A stretch of 64,000 bases of DNA from Cyanobium usitatum str. Tous (GCF_003011885.1 NZ_PXXO01000005.1:1-64000), one strand, 5' to 3'. Shown: positions 1 through 8,496, numbered from the stretch's first letter. The notes: generated by a model from the letters alone, not told the origin. Made by a program: numbers and translations.

Positions 1-70
1 TGGAGGTGACCCAGTCGCAAAACTGGTTCCACGCAGAAGCGCCTTGGCGCTGCTGAATAGTGGTTGTCAT
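1..70 (-). CDS. psbA: Photosystem II D1 protein, N-terminus only (cut by window edge)
   Basis: Only the first 23 codons are inside the window, read on the minus strand from an ATG at 70. The peptide starts MTTTIQQRQGASAWNQFCDW, which matches the conserved D1 N-terminus (MTTT, then QQR, then a W/FC/W-V pattern). D1 is the photosystem II reaction-centre subunit that binds the water-oxidising cluster and QB and is replaced continually during photodamage. Cyanobacteria often carry several psbA copies, and which isoform this is cannot be told from the N-terminus. No Shine-Dalgarno sequence is obvious upstream. The gene is divergent from cysK. Confidence 0.9.
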   Translation of the reverse strand, partial: MTTTIQQRQGASAWNQFCDWVTS

Positions 71-442
71 GAGAACGAGAAGAGGGTGTTCCAGAGGAAC
101 GGGTATGGAAGGTGGCAAGCCACCAGACGGAATCCCGTCGAGCGCAAGAACATTGCGTAACAGGACTGTAACGGAAGATTGCGGGATTAGTGAGAAGGCC
201 GGCCGGGGGGCGCCAAAGCCCTGCTGATGAATCCCATAAGTAACGATTATGTTGGGGTGCGGCAGGCCCCAATCGGGTCAACCCCAGGGGCCAAGCCCAA
301 GGCCTTGCGTGAGGCATCGAGTTGGCTCGCCGACTGCAGATCGATGTTGTTGACCACAAGGCCTGTAAAAACTGGCTAATTCCTGCTGTTCGCTCGGCAG
401 AGCATCCCTAGGGTGCGCCAAGAGAATGGCTCCCCCAAACGG
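71..442. other. Spacer between divergent psbA and cysK
   Basis: This 372-nt spacer must hold the psbA promoter and leader (minus) and the cysK promoter (plus). I could not place convincing -35/-10 pairs. A small inverted repeat, GTTCC-AGA-GGAAC at 88-100, lies in the psbA leader. Two short ORFs on opposite strands overlap here: 228-380 (+, 50 codons, ATG) and 247-357 (-, 36 codons, GTG). The minus one has credible composition, but neither resembles a family I know and neither is claimed as a gene. Confidence 0.4.
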
Positions 443-1429
443 ATGACGAGCGTTTACGCCGACAACAGCCTCACCATCGGCAAAACCCCCCTAGTGCAGC
501 TCAATCGGGTCACCGATGGATGCAAGGCCCGCGTACTGGCCAAGATTGAAGGCCGCAACCCTGCCTTCTCGGTGAAGTGCCGCATCGGCGCCGCCATGAT
601 TTGGCGGGCCGAGCAGGAGGGACTGCTGGGACCTGGCAAGGAGCTGGTGGAGCCCACCAGCGGCAATACCGGCATCGCCCTGGCTTTCGTGGCCGCCGCC
701 AAGGGGATCCCCCTAACCCTGACGATGCCGGAGACCATGAGCCTGGAGCGCCGCAAACTGCTCACGGCCTACGGCGCCCACCTCGTTCTCACTGAAGGAA
801 GGATGGGTATGCCCGGCGCCATCGGCGCTGCCAAGGAAATGGCAGCCTCCGACCCCGACCGCTACGTCCTTCTGCAGCAGTTTTCCAATCCGGCAAACCC
901 CCAGATCCACCACGACACCACCGGCCCCGAAATTTGGACAGACACTGAAGGATCGGTGGATGTACTCGTGGCTGGAGTGGGCACCGGAGGCACCATCACT
1001 GGCGTCAGCCGTTACATCAAGGGAACCCTGGGCAAGCCGCTGGTTTCGGTGGCAGTTGAACCCGACAACAGCCCAGTGATCAGCCAGGCCAAGGCAGGGC
1101 AGGAGCTCAAGCCCGGTCCCCACAAGATCCAGGGCATCGGCGCTGGCTTTGTGCCCGCAAACCTCGATCTGGACCTGGTGGACCGGGTCGAAACCGTTGG
1201 CGACGAGGAGGCGGTGGCCATGGCCCGCCGGCTGATGAAGGAAGAGGGAATCCTGGCGGGCATCTCCTGTGGTGCCGCAGCCACGGCCGCCCTGCGGCTA
1301 GCCCGAGAGGAGGCCTACGCAGGCAAAACCATCGTGGTAGTGCTGCCCGACTCAGGTGAGCGCTACTTGAGTTCAGTGTTGTTTGAAGGGGTGTTTGACG
1401 AGAAGGGTCTTGCCCCGCGATCTAGCTAA
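443..1429 (+). CDS. cysK: Cysteine synthase A (O-acetylserine sulfhydrylase)
   Basis: A PLP enzyme that makes L-cysteine from O-acetylserine and sulfide, the last step of cytosolic sulfate assimilation. I see the PLP-lysine motif (PAFSVKCR, K about residue 43), the substrate loop TSGNTG, the phosphate-binding glycine loop GTGGTITG, and a C-terminal SGERYLS segment. Length is 328 aa, normal for CysK. I chose the ATG at 443 ([20 protein letters not shown]) because the family starts there; an upstream in-frame GTG at 413 would add ten unrelated residues. The P-type ATPase follows after 6 nt. CysK and CysM can be hard to separate, but the overall sequence favours CysK. Confidence 0.93.
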   Translation: MTSVYADNSLTIGKTPLVQLNRVTDGCKARVLAKIEGRNPAFSVKCRIGAAMIWRAEQEGLLGPGKELVEPTSGNTGIALAFVAAAKGIPLTLTMPETMSLERRKLLTAYGAHLVLTEGRMGMPGAIGAAKEMAASDPDRYVLLQQFSNPANPQIHHDTTGPEIWTDTEGSVDVLVAGVGTGGTITGVSRYIKGTLGKPLVSVAVEPDNSPVISQAKAGQELKPGPHKIQGIGAGFVPANLDLDLVDRVETVGDEEAVAMARRLMKEEGILAGISCGAAATAALRLAREEAYAGKTIVVVLPDSGERYLSSVLFEGVFDEKGLAPRSS

Positions 1430-1435
1430 CCCGCC

Positions 1436-3655
1436 ATGCAGCTCTCTGCTAGCCAGCCGATCTGGAGCATCCCAGCGCAGGCAGTGCCGGCAGCTCTGCA
1501 GTGCACACTCCAAGGCTTGAGCGACTCAGAGGCCCAGCGGCGGTTGGAGAGGTTTGGAGCCAATCGCCTCCCAAGCCAGCGCCGCCGTTCCCTGCTGCTG
1601 AGGTTTGTCGATCAACTGGTGCACTTCATGGCCCTGCTGCTATGGGTGGCTGGGGCCCTGGCATTTGCAGCGGGCACGCCCCAGCTGGGCTGGGCTATTT
1701 GGGCGGTTGTGCTGGTCAACGGCCTGTTTTCCTTCTGGCAGGACTACCAAGCCGAGCGCACCCTGACGGCGCTGAAGCGATCCCTCCCCCGCCAGGTGCG
1801 GCTCTGGCGTAATGGTGAACTCACCGAGCTAGATGCCGAGCTGCTGGTGCCGGGCGACCGAATCCTGCTGGAGGAGGGAGACCAGGTGCCCGCTGATGCT
1901 CGCCTGATCCAGGCCAACGAACTGAGCTTGGATCTCTCGGTGCTCACTGGCGAATCGCAGCCAGTGGCGCGCCATGCCGATGCCATCGACTCACCTCCGG
2001 CAGGCAAAGTTGCCCTGATTCCGACCCGGGAACGGGCCAATCTGGTTTTGGCGGGCACCAGCGTGGCCGGCGGTCGCGGCGAGGCCATCGTTTACGCCAC
2101 CGGCGTTGAAACTGAATTCGGCCACGTGGCCCACCTCACCGCCGCCACAACCAGGGGCATCAGCACCTTGGAGCAGCAGGTGGGCCACATCGTGCGCACC
2201 ATCACAGCCATCGCCTTAATCATGGGGGCGATCACCTTCAGCCTCAGCCTTTTGTTTGTGGGGATGGGTCCCCTCGAAAGCCTGGTGTTCGCTGTGGGGA
2301 TCATCGTTGCCAACGTGCCCGAGGGCTTGCTGCCCACGGTCACCTTGGCCCTGGCGATCAACGTGCAGCGCATGGCCAGTCAGAAAGCACTGGTGCGCAG
2401 GCTTTCTGCCGTGGAGACCCTCGGCTCGGTAAGCGTGATCTGCAGCGATAAAACCGGCACCCTCACCTGCAATCGCATGGCGGTGGAGGAGATCTGGCTG
2501 CCCCATGTAGGCGAGCAGCCAGGGATTGACCTAGGTGGAGAAGCCGAGCTGTTGCTGGCGGCCTGCCTATGTTCAAACGCCCAGCTCAAAGCCAGCGGTG
2601 ACGGCAGCCGAGCCCTCGGCGATCCCACTGAAACCGCCCTGCTGGTGGCAGCCCAGGCTCGAGAGCTGGGCCTCGACGTGCATCAGCAGCGCCATCCCCG
2701 CAGCCGGGAGTTGCCATTTGATTCCCATCGGCGCCGAATGAGCGTGATCGTGGCCACCGAGACCGGCCTGCAGCTGATCACCAAGGGGGCACCCCTGGAG
2801 CTGCTGGAGCGCTGTAGCCCAGAGGGCCGCGCCCAGGCAGTGGCCGCCAACGACGACCTTGCATGCCGCGGCTACCGCGTCATCGCCGTGGCCCAGCGCC
2901 GGCTTGAGGCCGCGGAGGCGCAAGCCCCAGCCGATCAACTGGAGCAAGAGCTCAGCTTGTTGGGCTTGATCGCGCTTTACGACCCGCCCCGGCCGGAGGT
3001 GCCTGAGGCGATTCGCCAGTGTCACCAGGCTGGGATCAAGGTCACGATGGTGACTGGCGACTACGGCCTCACCGCCCAGGCAATAGCTCGCCAGATCGGC
3101 CTGCTGGATATGCCGGCCAAGGGTGACAACCACCCCCAGGCCGATCCGGTTCGGGTGATCCAGGGCGACCAGCTCGAACTGATCAGCGATGTCCACCTGC
3201 GCCAGTTGCTCAAATACCGCAACCGGCTGGTGTTCGCCCGGATGGCCCCGGAGCAGAAGCTGCGGCTTGTGCAGGCCTACCGCTCCCTCGGCGAAGTGGT
3301 TGCGGTCACTGGCGATGGGGTCAATGATGCGCCGGCCTTGCGGGCGGCCGATGTGGGCATAGCTATGGGCCTGGTGGGCACCGATGTGGCAAGGGAGGCC
3401 GCCGATGTAGTGCTGCTAGACGACAACTTCGCCACGATCGTCACGGCGGTGCGCTTTGGCCGAGGCGTGGTGGCCAACATTCGCAAGTTCCTGCCCTACG
3501 TGCTGGCTAGCAACGTGGCCGAGATGGCTCCGTTTTTAGCCATGGTTACCCTGCAAATCCCGGCGGCCCTAACCGTGCTGCAGATCCTGGCGGTGGATCT
3601 GGGCACCGATTTACTACCCGCCCTGGGGCTAGGAGCCGAGGCGCCTGAATCTTGA
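1436..3655 (+). CDS. P-type cation-transporting ATPase, N-terminal part (M1-M6 plus catalytic domains)
   Basis: An ATP-driven membrane cation pump, 739 aa to an in-frame TGA at 3653-3655. In order: an N-terminal cation_ATPase_N region, M1-M2, the actuator motif TGES (residues 171-174), M3-M4 with NVPEGLLPTVTL, the phosphorylation motif DKTGTLT (D338), KGAP in the nucleotide-binding domain, the hinge motif TGDGVNDAPAL, and M5-M6. The PEGLLPTVTL and AVETLG wording resembles P2-type (Na/K- and Ca-ATPase-like) pumps. The substrate cannot be read from sequence. The remaining helices M7-M10 are encoded directly downstream in the same frame (3659-4177), so this is one gene split by a stop. All catalytic motifs are intact. 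Confidence 0.88.
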   Translation: MQLSASQPIWSIPAQAVPAALQCTLQGLSDSEAQRRLERFGANRLPSQRRRSLLLRFVDQLVHFMALLLWVAGALAFAAGTPQLGWAIWAVVLVNGLFSFWQDYQAERTLTALKRSLPRQVRLWRNGELTELDAELLVPGDRILLEEGDQVPADARLIQANELSLDLSVLTGESQPVARHADAIDSPPAGKVALIPTRERANLVLAGTSVAGGRGEAIVYATGVETEFGHVAHLTAATTRGISTLEQQVGHIVRTITAIALIMGAITFSLSLLFVGMGPLESLVFAVGIIVANVPEGLLPTVTLALAINVQRMASQKALVRRLSAVETLGSVSVICSDKTGTLTCNRMAVEEIWLPHVGEQPGIDLGGEAELLLAACLCSNAQLKASGDGSRALGDPTETALLVAAQARELGLDVHQQRHPRSRELPFDSHRRRMSVIVATETGLQLITKGAPLELLERCSPEGRAQAVAANDDLACRGYRVIAVAQRRLEAAEAQAPADQLEQELSLLGLIALYDPPRPEVPEAIRQCHQAGIKVTMVTGDYGLTAQAIARQIGLLDMPAKGDNHPQADPVRVIQGDQLELISDVHLRQLLKYRNRLVFARMAPEQKLRLVQAYRSLGEVVAVTGDGVNDAPALRAADVGIAMGLVGTDVAREAADVVLLDDNFATIVTAVRFGRGVVANIRKFLPYVLASNVAEMAPFLAMVTLQIPAALTVLQILAVDLGTDLLPALGLGAEAPES

Positions 3656-3658
3656 TTG

Positions 3659-4177
3659 ATGCGCCAACCGCCCCGGCGCCGTTCAGCGCCGCTGCTGGAT
3701 CGGCCCCTGATGCTGCGCGCCTATCTGGTGCTGGGCCTGAGCGAAGCCGTGGTGTCGATGACGGCCTACCTGCTCAGCTGGCAGCAGCAGGGTGTGGGGT
3801 GGGCCGAGCTCAGGCTGGCAGCCCCCCTGCTTCTCCATGGCGAGGCCGGAGCAGCGCTCGTGGCCAGCCAGCAGCAGGCCTCAAGCGTGGCCTTCAGCTG
3901 CATCGTGGCCGGCCAAATCGGTGTGGCGATGGCCTGCCGCAGTGAGCATCGCTCCGCCTTCGTCAACTTGGTGCAGCAGGGCTGGCGCCGCAATCCCCTG
4001 CTTTGGCTTGGGATAGCAGCTGAAATCATCTTCACAGCGCTATTGCTCTATTGGCCGCCCCTGTCGCGGCTAGCGGCGATGGTGCCAATTGACAGCCGGG
4101 CCCTGCCGATGGTCCTGCTGGCGCCGCTGGTGGTGATGCTCGCTGATGATTGGCGCAAAAGCCGGCTCACGACCTAG
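3659..4177 (+). CDS. P-type ATPase C-terminal part (M7-M10), separated by an in-frame stop
   Basis: This continues the ATPase frame immediately after the TGA at 3653-3655. It starts MRQPPRRRSAPLLDRPLMLR, matching the cytoplasmic M6-M7 loop of P2-type ATPases (PPR...PL), then four hydrophobic helices of the cation_ATPase_C domain and a charged end (DDWRKSRL). 172 aa. It has no catalytic residues and would not work alone. An ATG at 3659, three codons past the stop, could allow re-initiation so that two polypeptides assemble. Otherwise the pump is truncated. It overlaps the convergent glutathione reductase gene by 4 nt. Confidence 0.75.
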   Translation: MRQPPRRRSAPLLDRPLMLRAYLVLGLSEAVVSMTAYLLSWQQQGVGWAELRLAAPLLLHGEAGAALVASQQQASSVAFSCIVAGQIGVAMACRSEHRSAFVNLVQQGWRRNPLLWLGIAAEIIFTALLLYWPPLSRLAAMVPIDSRALPMVLLAPLVVMLADDWRKSRLTT

Positions 4178-5517
4178 TTCGGCATGGTCACAAACTCCTC
4201 GGCAACCGAGGGGTGCAGGGCCATGGTGCGATCGAAGTCGGCCTTAGTGGCGCCCATGCCGATCGCGATGGCTGCCATCTGAATGATCTCAGCGCTGTGC
4301 TCGCCCACCATGTGGCAGCCCAGCACCTTGCCGCTTTCCAGCTCCACAACCAACTTGAGCAATACCCTGGGCCCCCTGGCCGGCAAGGCCTGGCTCATCG
4401 GCCGGAAACGGGTCCGATGCACCCGCACGCCTTCTGGGCCATGGCGCTGGATGGCCTCCTCTTCGCTGAGCCCCACACTGGCCAGCTCCGGCTGGCTAAA
4501 CACCGCACAAGCCACCAGGCTGTGGTCCACCTGGCGCGGGCTAGTGCCATAGACAGTGTCGGCAAAGGCGCGTCCCTCATCAATGGCAACCGGGGTGAGG
4601 TTGATGCGGTCGGTGACATCGCCAACTGCATAGATGTGGGGCACGTTGGTGCGCTGCTCGCTATCCACTGGAATGCGATTGGCCTCAGTGGCGATAGCCG
4701 CTGCCTCAAGGCGCAGGCCCTCCAGGAAAGGGCGCCTGCCGGTGGCAAGCAACACCCCACCGCAAGGAATGATTTCGCCTGCCTCGGTGTGGACGCTGAG
4801 GTCGCCGGCACTGCCAGTGATGGCCGCAGGACTGTGGGCAAAGCGAATCTCAATACCCTCTTGCTCCATGCCCTCTTGAACAGCCTTGGCAGCTTCAAGA
4901 TCAAAGCCCCGCAGCAAATGATTGCCGCGCACCAGCTGGGTCACGGCCACGCCAAGGCCATTGAGGATGCAGGCGAATTCACAGGCGATGAAGCCAGCAC
5001 CCACCACCACAATGCGCTCCGGTAGTTGCTCCAGCAGAAACATCTCATCGCTCACCCAGCCAAGCTCTGCCCCTGGAATCGCTGGCCGCTGGGGCCGCCC
5101 CCCCACCGCAATCAAGATGCGCTCGGCCCGCAGGCGGCGCTCGCCAACGGCAACGGTGTGACCGTCTTCAAAGCAGCCCCAGCCGCGCACCAGCTCTACC
5201 CCCGCTTTTTCAAGAAAGCCGAGGTGCAGCTGATTGAGTCGATCTACCTCAGCGCGCACATTGGCCAGCAGGGTGCTCGGGTTGCGGCGAATCCCCTCGA
5301 TTTCCCAGCCATAGCTGGCTGCATCGGCAAGCAAGTGTTTGTAGGCGGAGCCATAAACCAGCAGCTTTTTGGGCACGCAGCCGCGGATCACGCAGGTGCC
5401 CCCCACCCGATCGCCCTCCACGATGGCCACCCTCGCGCCATAACTTGCGGCCCGTTTGGCAGCAGCCAAACCACCAGAGCCGGCCCCCAGCACGATCAGG
5501 TCGTAGGAGCTGTTCAT
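4174..5517 (-). CDS. gor: Glutathione reductase
   Basis: An FAD-dependent pyridine-nucleotide disulfide oxidoreductase that reduces GSSG with NADPH for redox homeostasis. I see the N-terminal FAD dinucleotide fold (VLGAGSGGLAAAKRA), the redox-active pair in GGTCVIRGCVPKK, a second dinucleotide fold (VVVGAGFIACEFA), the FAD-binding YAVGDVTDR and the C-terminal dimerisation domain with the active-site MALHPSVAEEF (H acid/base). 447 aa from the ATG at 5517. An upstream in-frame GTG at 5550 would only add a Ser/Pro-rich stretch. Trypanothione or mercuric reductase are less likely because of the C-terminal HPS..E motif and the overall match. Confidence 0.92.
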   Translation of the reverse strand: MNSSYDLIVLGAGSGGLAAAKRAASYGARVAIVEGDRVGGTCVIRGCVPKKLLVYGSAYKHLLADAASYGWEIEGIRRNPSTLLANVRAEVDRLNQLHLGFLEKAGVELVRGWGCFEDGHTVAVGERRLRAERILIAVGGRPQRPAIPGAELGWVSDEMFLLEQLPERIVVVGAGFIACEFACILNGLGVAVTQLVRGNHLLRGFDLEAAKAVQEGMEQEGIEIRFAHSPAAITGSAGDLSVHTEAGEIIPCGGVLLATGRRPFLEGLRLEAAAIATEANRIPVDSEQRTNVPHIYAVGDVTDRINLTPVAIDEGRAFADTVYGTSPRQVDHSLVACAVFSQPELASVGLSEEEAIQRHGPEGVRVHRTRFRPMSQALPARGPRVLLKLVVELESGKVLGCHMVGEHSAEIIQMAAIAIGMGATKADFDRTMALHPSVAEEFVTMPN

Positions 5518-5636
5518 GGGGGGTGGAGATGAAGGACTGGAGCTCCTCACGCTATGGCGTGAAGTCCTTGGGCGGAAGGGTGCTCCCCAGCTCAGCGAAA
5601 AAACCCAATGAAGCTGGTGGCATTGTCAGCAGCCAT

Positions 5637-5660
5637 AAAAAAGCCCCCCTGACGGGGGGC
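5637..5660 (-). terminator. Rho-independent terminator of the amt-PII operon
   Basis: On the minus strand, GCCCCCC-GTCA-GGGGGGC (stem 5643-5649 with 5654-5660) is followed directly by six T residues (5642-5637). It lies about 50 nt past the PII stop codon. This is a classic intrinsic terminator closing the amt-PII transcription unit. Confidence 0.85.
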
Positions 5661-5710
5661 AGTTGAGGTGTCCCAGATGGGAACACCACATCAAATCAAG
5701 AGGTGGTTGA

Positions 5711-6049
5711 TCAGATCGCCGTGTCGCCGCGCTCGCCGGTGCGGATGCGGATGGCTTCCTCAACGGGGGTGACGAAGATCTTGCCATCACCGATTTCCCC
5801 GGTGCGGGCGGCATCGAGGATGGCAGTGAGGGTGGCTTCCAACTTGTCGTCAGTCACCACCACAACGATCTTGGACTTGGGTAGGAAGTCCACGGTGAAC
5901 TCGTTGCCGCGGTAGCGCTCCACCTGACCTTTCTGTCGCCCGAAACCGCGGACATCGACAATAGTCATGCCGACCACATCGAGGCCTACGAGGGTTGTTT
6001 TGATTGCTTCCACCTTGGAAGGGCGGACCATTGCCGTGATCATTTTCAT
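5711..6049 (-). CDS. glnK: PII family nitrogen regulator (GlnK-type) with N49 and F51
   Basis: A trimeric signal protein that binds ATP/ADP and 2-oxoglutarate and controls targets such as Amt and N-acetylglutamate kinase. 112 aa, normal for PII. Diagnostic blocks are VRGFGRQKGQ, the T-loop RYRGNEFTVDF, and ARTGEIGDGKIF followed by RIRTGERG. In the T-loop, position 49 is Asn (Ser, phosphorylated, in Synechococcus elongatus PII) and position 51 is Phe (Tyr, uridylylated, in enterobacteria). It sits 12 nt after amt in one operon with its own terminator, the usual arrangement of GlnK. I infer a second, Amt-dedicated PII; the canonical glnB is expected elsewhere. Confidence 0.9.
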   Translation of the reverse strand: MKMITAMVRPSKVEAIKTTLVGLDVVGMTIVDVRGFGRQKGQVERYRGNEFTVDFLPKSKIVVVVTDDKLEATLTAILDAARTGEIGDGKIFVTPVEEAIRIRTGERGDTAI

Positions 6050-6061
6050 GGTGATTCAGCT

Positions 6062-7513
6062 TCAGTTGGTCGTGGGGTCGTAAGCCTCTTCCCCGTGGGC
6101 GACGAAGTCGAGACCACGTTCTTCCTGCTCAGGAGTGACCCGCAGGCCCACCGTGGCGCCAACGATCCAGAGAATTACCGCGGTGCCGATGCCGACAAAC
6201 CCGTAGCTGATCAGCACGGCCTTGACGTGGGCCACGAACAGGGCGGTGTTGCCGCCGCTGGCGAGAATTGCTGCCGATTTGGGAAAGAAGTCGGCTGGCA
6301 CCAGGGCAGGGATGGCTAGGGCGCCGGTGAGGAGGGCTCCCACCGTGCCACCCACGCCGTGGACGGCGAAGGCATCGAGGGAATCATCGAAGTTGATGGA
6401 AGATTTGACCTGAACGGCTATGTAGCAGGCGATGGAGGTCGCCGCACCGATAATCAATGCCTGGGGCATGTAGACGAAACCGGCGGCAGGGGTGATGCCC
6501 ACCAGACCAGCCACCGCACCGGTGGCAGCGCCCACGGCGGTGGGTTTGCCATCCCGGAACCACTCAATCAGGCACCAGGTGAGCAGGGCCGTTGAGGCCG
6601 ACAGGGTGGTGGTCAGGAAGGAGAAGCCGGCACCCTTAGCAGCGAAGTAGCTGGCGCCGTTGAAGCCGAACCAGCCAAACCAGAGCAGGCCTGCACCCAA
6701 GAGGATGAAGGGCACGTTGTGGGGAGGACGCTTGCTGCCGGGGAAGCCGCTGCGCGGACCCACAATCGCAGTGGCCACCAGAGCCGCCACGCCTGCAGCA
6801 ATGTGAACAACTGTGCCGCCGGCAAAGTCGATGGCGCCGATCTCCCCAAAGGGACCGATGTAGCCACCGCCCCAAACCATCTTGCACATGGGGCAGTAGA
6901 TGAACAGGCTCCAAAGCAGGGAGAACCAGAACCAGGCCTTGAAGTTGATCCGCTCCACAAGGGCGCCGGAAATAAGCGCCGGGGTGATGATCGCGAACAT
7001 GCCCTGGAAAAGGGCGAAGGAGGAAGCGGAGATGGCGAAACCATCAGCTAGTGGAGCATCACCGAGCTCACCGCCTACGCCGTTCAGCCACATCTGGCCG
7101 AGACCACCGATGAAGGGGCTGCCGAAGCCGGTGTCGAAGGAGAGGGAGTAGCCGATCACAACCCAGACGACACCGATGAGCCCCATTAGGAAGAAGCTCA
7201 TCATCATGGTGTTGAGCACGTTCTTGGCGCGGGTGAAGCCGCCGTAGAAGAACGCCAGGCCTGGGGTCATAAGCAGAACCAGGGCTGAACCCATCAGCAT
7301 CAGCAGGGTGTCGGCGCCGTCGGTGGGGACCTTCGCCAAGGCTGCCTTGGCGGAGCCTGCCATCAGCGGCAGCAGGCCAGCACCAAAGGCGAGCAGCATC
7401 ACGGCGTAACGCTTCAGTTCAGGTTCCTGAACCTTGGCGAGAAGCTGGGTGCGGAATCGATCAAAGACAGCGAGCGGGGTTGGACCGCCGCCAGCGATGG
7501 GGACTTGGGCCAT
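6062..7513 (-). CDS. amt: Ammonium transporter
   Basis: A trimeric inner-membrane ammonium channel/transporter, 483 aa. After a cytosolic lead and a signal-like hydrophobic segment (about residues 35-60), eleven helices follow. Signatures are FYGGFTRAKNVLN in the first core helix, a pore histidine in GGTVVHIAAGVAALV and the second one in FAVHGVGGTVGALLTG, giving the twin-His arrangement. The start ATG at 7513 is followed by MAQVPIAGGG. The C-terminus (RVTPEQEERGLDFVAHGEEAY) is the conserved cytosolic tail that contacts PII. First gene of an operon with the PII gene. An NtcA-like sequence lies 61 nt upstream. Confidence 0.95.
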   Translation of the reverse strand: MAQVPIAGGGPTPLAVFDRFRTQLLAKVQEPELKRYAVMLLAFGAGLLPLMAGSAKAALAKVPTDGADTLLMLMGSALVLLMTPGLAFFYGGFTRAKNVLNTMMMSFFLMGLIGVVWVVIGYSLSFDTGFGSPFIGGLGQMWLNGVGGELGDAPLADGFAISASSFALFQGMFAIITPALISGALVERINFKAWFWFSLLWSLFIYCPMCKMVWGGGYIGPFGEIGAIDFAGGTVVHIAAGVAALVATAIVGPRSGFPGSKRPPHNVPFILLGAGLLWFGWFGFNGASYFAAKGAGFSFLTTTLSASTALLTWCLIEWFRDGKPTAVGAATGAVAGLVGITPAAGFVYMPQALIIGAATSIACYIAVQVKSSINFDDSLDAFAVHGVGGTVGALLTGALAIPALVPADFFPKSAAILASGGNTALFVAHVKAVLISYGFVGIGTAVILWIVGATVGLRVTPEQEERGLDFVAHGEEAYDPTTN

Positions 7514-7573
7514 GAAGGAAGGTGACCTCTAATATTCACCCGCCCACAATCGTGCAGCGCTGCAGTCCTGTGG

Positions 7574-7587
7574 GTAGCAAATGACAC
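7574..7587 (-). promoter_or_regulatory. Candidate NtcA site upstream of amt
   Basis: On the minus strand this reads GTG-N8-TAC, one base off the NtcA consensus GTA-N8-TAC and fitting the looser GT-N10-AC form. The hexamer 22 nt downstream is GATTGT, a weak match to the expected TA-N3-T -10 element. Cyanobacterial amt genes are commonly NtcA-activated. The sequence support alone is moderate. Confidence 0.4.
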
Positions 7588-7913
7588 CGTTCACGAGAAC
7601 GCTGATCCCTTCCGCCCTGTGTTGGCTGGCAGCCCAATCTTGGGACGGACGTCGCTGACTAGAAGCCGCCGAATGTGCCGCCGAGGATCGACGGCAGAGA
7701 GGGTCTGGAGGGCCAACTGGGCAACTCCATGACTGATTGTCAGACCTTTTCGATGTTGGATCCGTTCACGGTTGGATCGGTTCACCAGTTAGTTGGCTGC
7801 CGCGGAGTGAAGCAATCCGTCGTGACTGATGCCCTGATGCTCACTATTCAGGTCTTCAGCTGAGCTGCCTGGCCCCATCCCTTGGCTATGGATCTCCAGT
7901 GCAACCGGAAACC
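7588..7913. other. Long spacer upstream of amt with no convincing gene
   Basis: Together with the amt leader, about 400 nt separate amt from the cpcB terminator. ORFs on both strands are short and of poor composition. The one notable structure is a near-perfect 15-nt direct repeat, GTTGGATCCGTTCAC at 7755-7769 and GTTGGATCGGTTCAC at 7771-7785, with a 16-bp period. I found no glutamine-riboswitch (glnA motif) core, tRNA or small-RNA signature. Confidence 0.4.
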
Positions 7914-7954
7914 AAAAAAAACCTCTGGGTGAGCTGTTGGCCTCCTCCCAGAGG
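7914..7954 (-). terminator. Rho-independent terminator after cpcB
   Basis: On the minus strand CCTCTGGG (7954-7947) pairs with CCCAGAGG (7929-7922) across a 17-nt loop and is followed by eight T residues (7921-7914). It starts 24 nt after the cpcB stop codon, so transcription is expected to end right after cpcB. Confidence 0.8.
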
Positions 7955-7977
7955 GACATTGCTGGGCTTGTGCCCAA

Positions 7978-8496
7978 TCAGCCGACTGCAGCAGCAGCGC
8001 GGTCGAAGTAGGTGCCAACTTCGGACATCAGGGCGGAGCAATCGCCAGGGGTGATGCCGTTGCGATCGTTAGCGATCGAGATAGCAGCTTCCTTCATTTT
8101 GCGAACGCCTTCTGCCACAGAAGCGCCAGGAACGCCGAGGGCGAGGTAGGTCTCACGCAGGCCGTTGAGGCAGCGGTCTTCCAGCACGGAAGCGTCGCCA
8201 GTGAAAACGGCGTAGGTGACGTAGCGGAGGATGATCTCCATGTCGCGCAGGCAAGCAGCCATGCGGCGGCTGGTGTAGGCGTTGCCGCCAGGAGCGATCA
8301 AGGCGGGCTGTTGATCGAAGAGATCGCGAGCAGCGTTGGTAACGATGGCAGAAGCGTTGGAGGTGATGCGGTTCACCGTATCCATGCGCTTGTTGCTTTC
8401 GGCAACCATCGCTGCGAGGGCATCGATCTGGCCGGCGTTAATGAATTCGCCACGGGCATCAGCCTGGGCAACAACCTTGGTGAAGGCGTCGAACAT
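7978..8496 (-). CDS. cpcB: C-phycocyanin beta subunit
   Basis: A rod phycobiliprotein of the phycobilisome. 172 aa, exactly the family length. Both bilin-attachment cysteines are present, Cys82 ([15 protein letters not shown]) and Cys153 (GDCSAL), as is Asn72, the methylated asparagine (APGGNAY). The N-terminus MFDAFTKVV is typical of CpcB. The normal partner cpcA is not downstream: a terminator follows after 24 nt and a divergent gene starts 93 nt upstream. This appears to be a monocistronic copy, with the full cpcBA operon presumably elsewhere. All key residues are conserved, so it does not look like a pseudogene. Confidence 0.95.
   Translation of the reverse strand: MFDAFTKVVAQADARGEFINAGQIDALAAMVAESNKRMDTVNRITSNASAIVTNAARDLFDQQPALIAPGGNAYTSRRMAACLRDMEIILRYVTYAVFTGDASVLEDRCLNGLRETYLALGVPGASVAEGVRKMKEAAISIANDRNGITPGDCSALMSEVGTYFDRAAAAVG

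Noticed and set aside
3653-3655. Selenocysteine readthrough of the TGA in the P-type ATPase
   Set aside because: No selenocysteine-insertion hairpin is apparent downstream and the position is a non-catalytic loop; a point mutation or split gene is simpler.
4150-5025. Plus-strand 291-aa open frame
   Set aside because: Antisense to the glutathione reductase gene, whose motifs are unambiguous. The opposite frame has no family pattern.
7514-7977. Glutamine riboswitch (glnA motif) upstream of amt, or a small RNA
   Set aside because: The conserved core around GGAAGTAGG and its pairing partners is missing on both strands.
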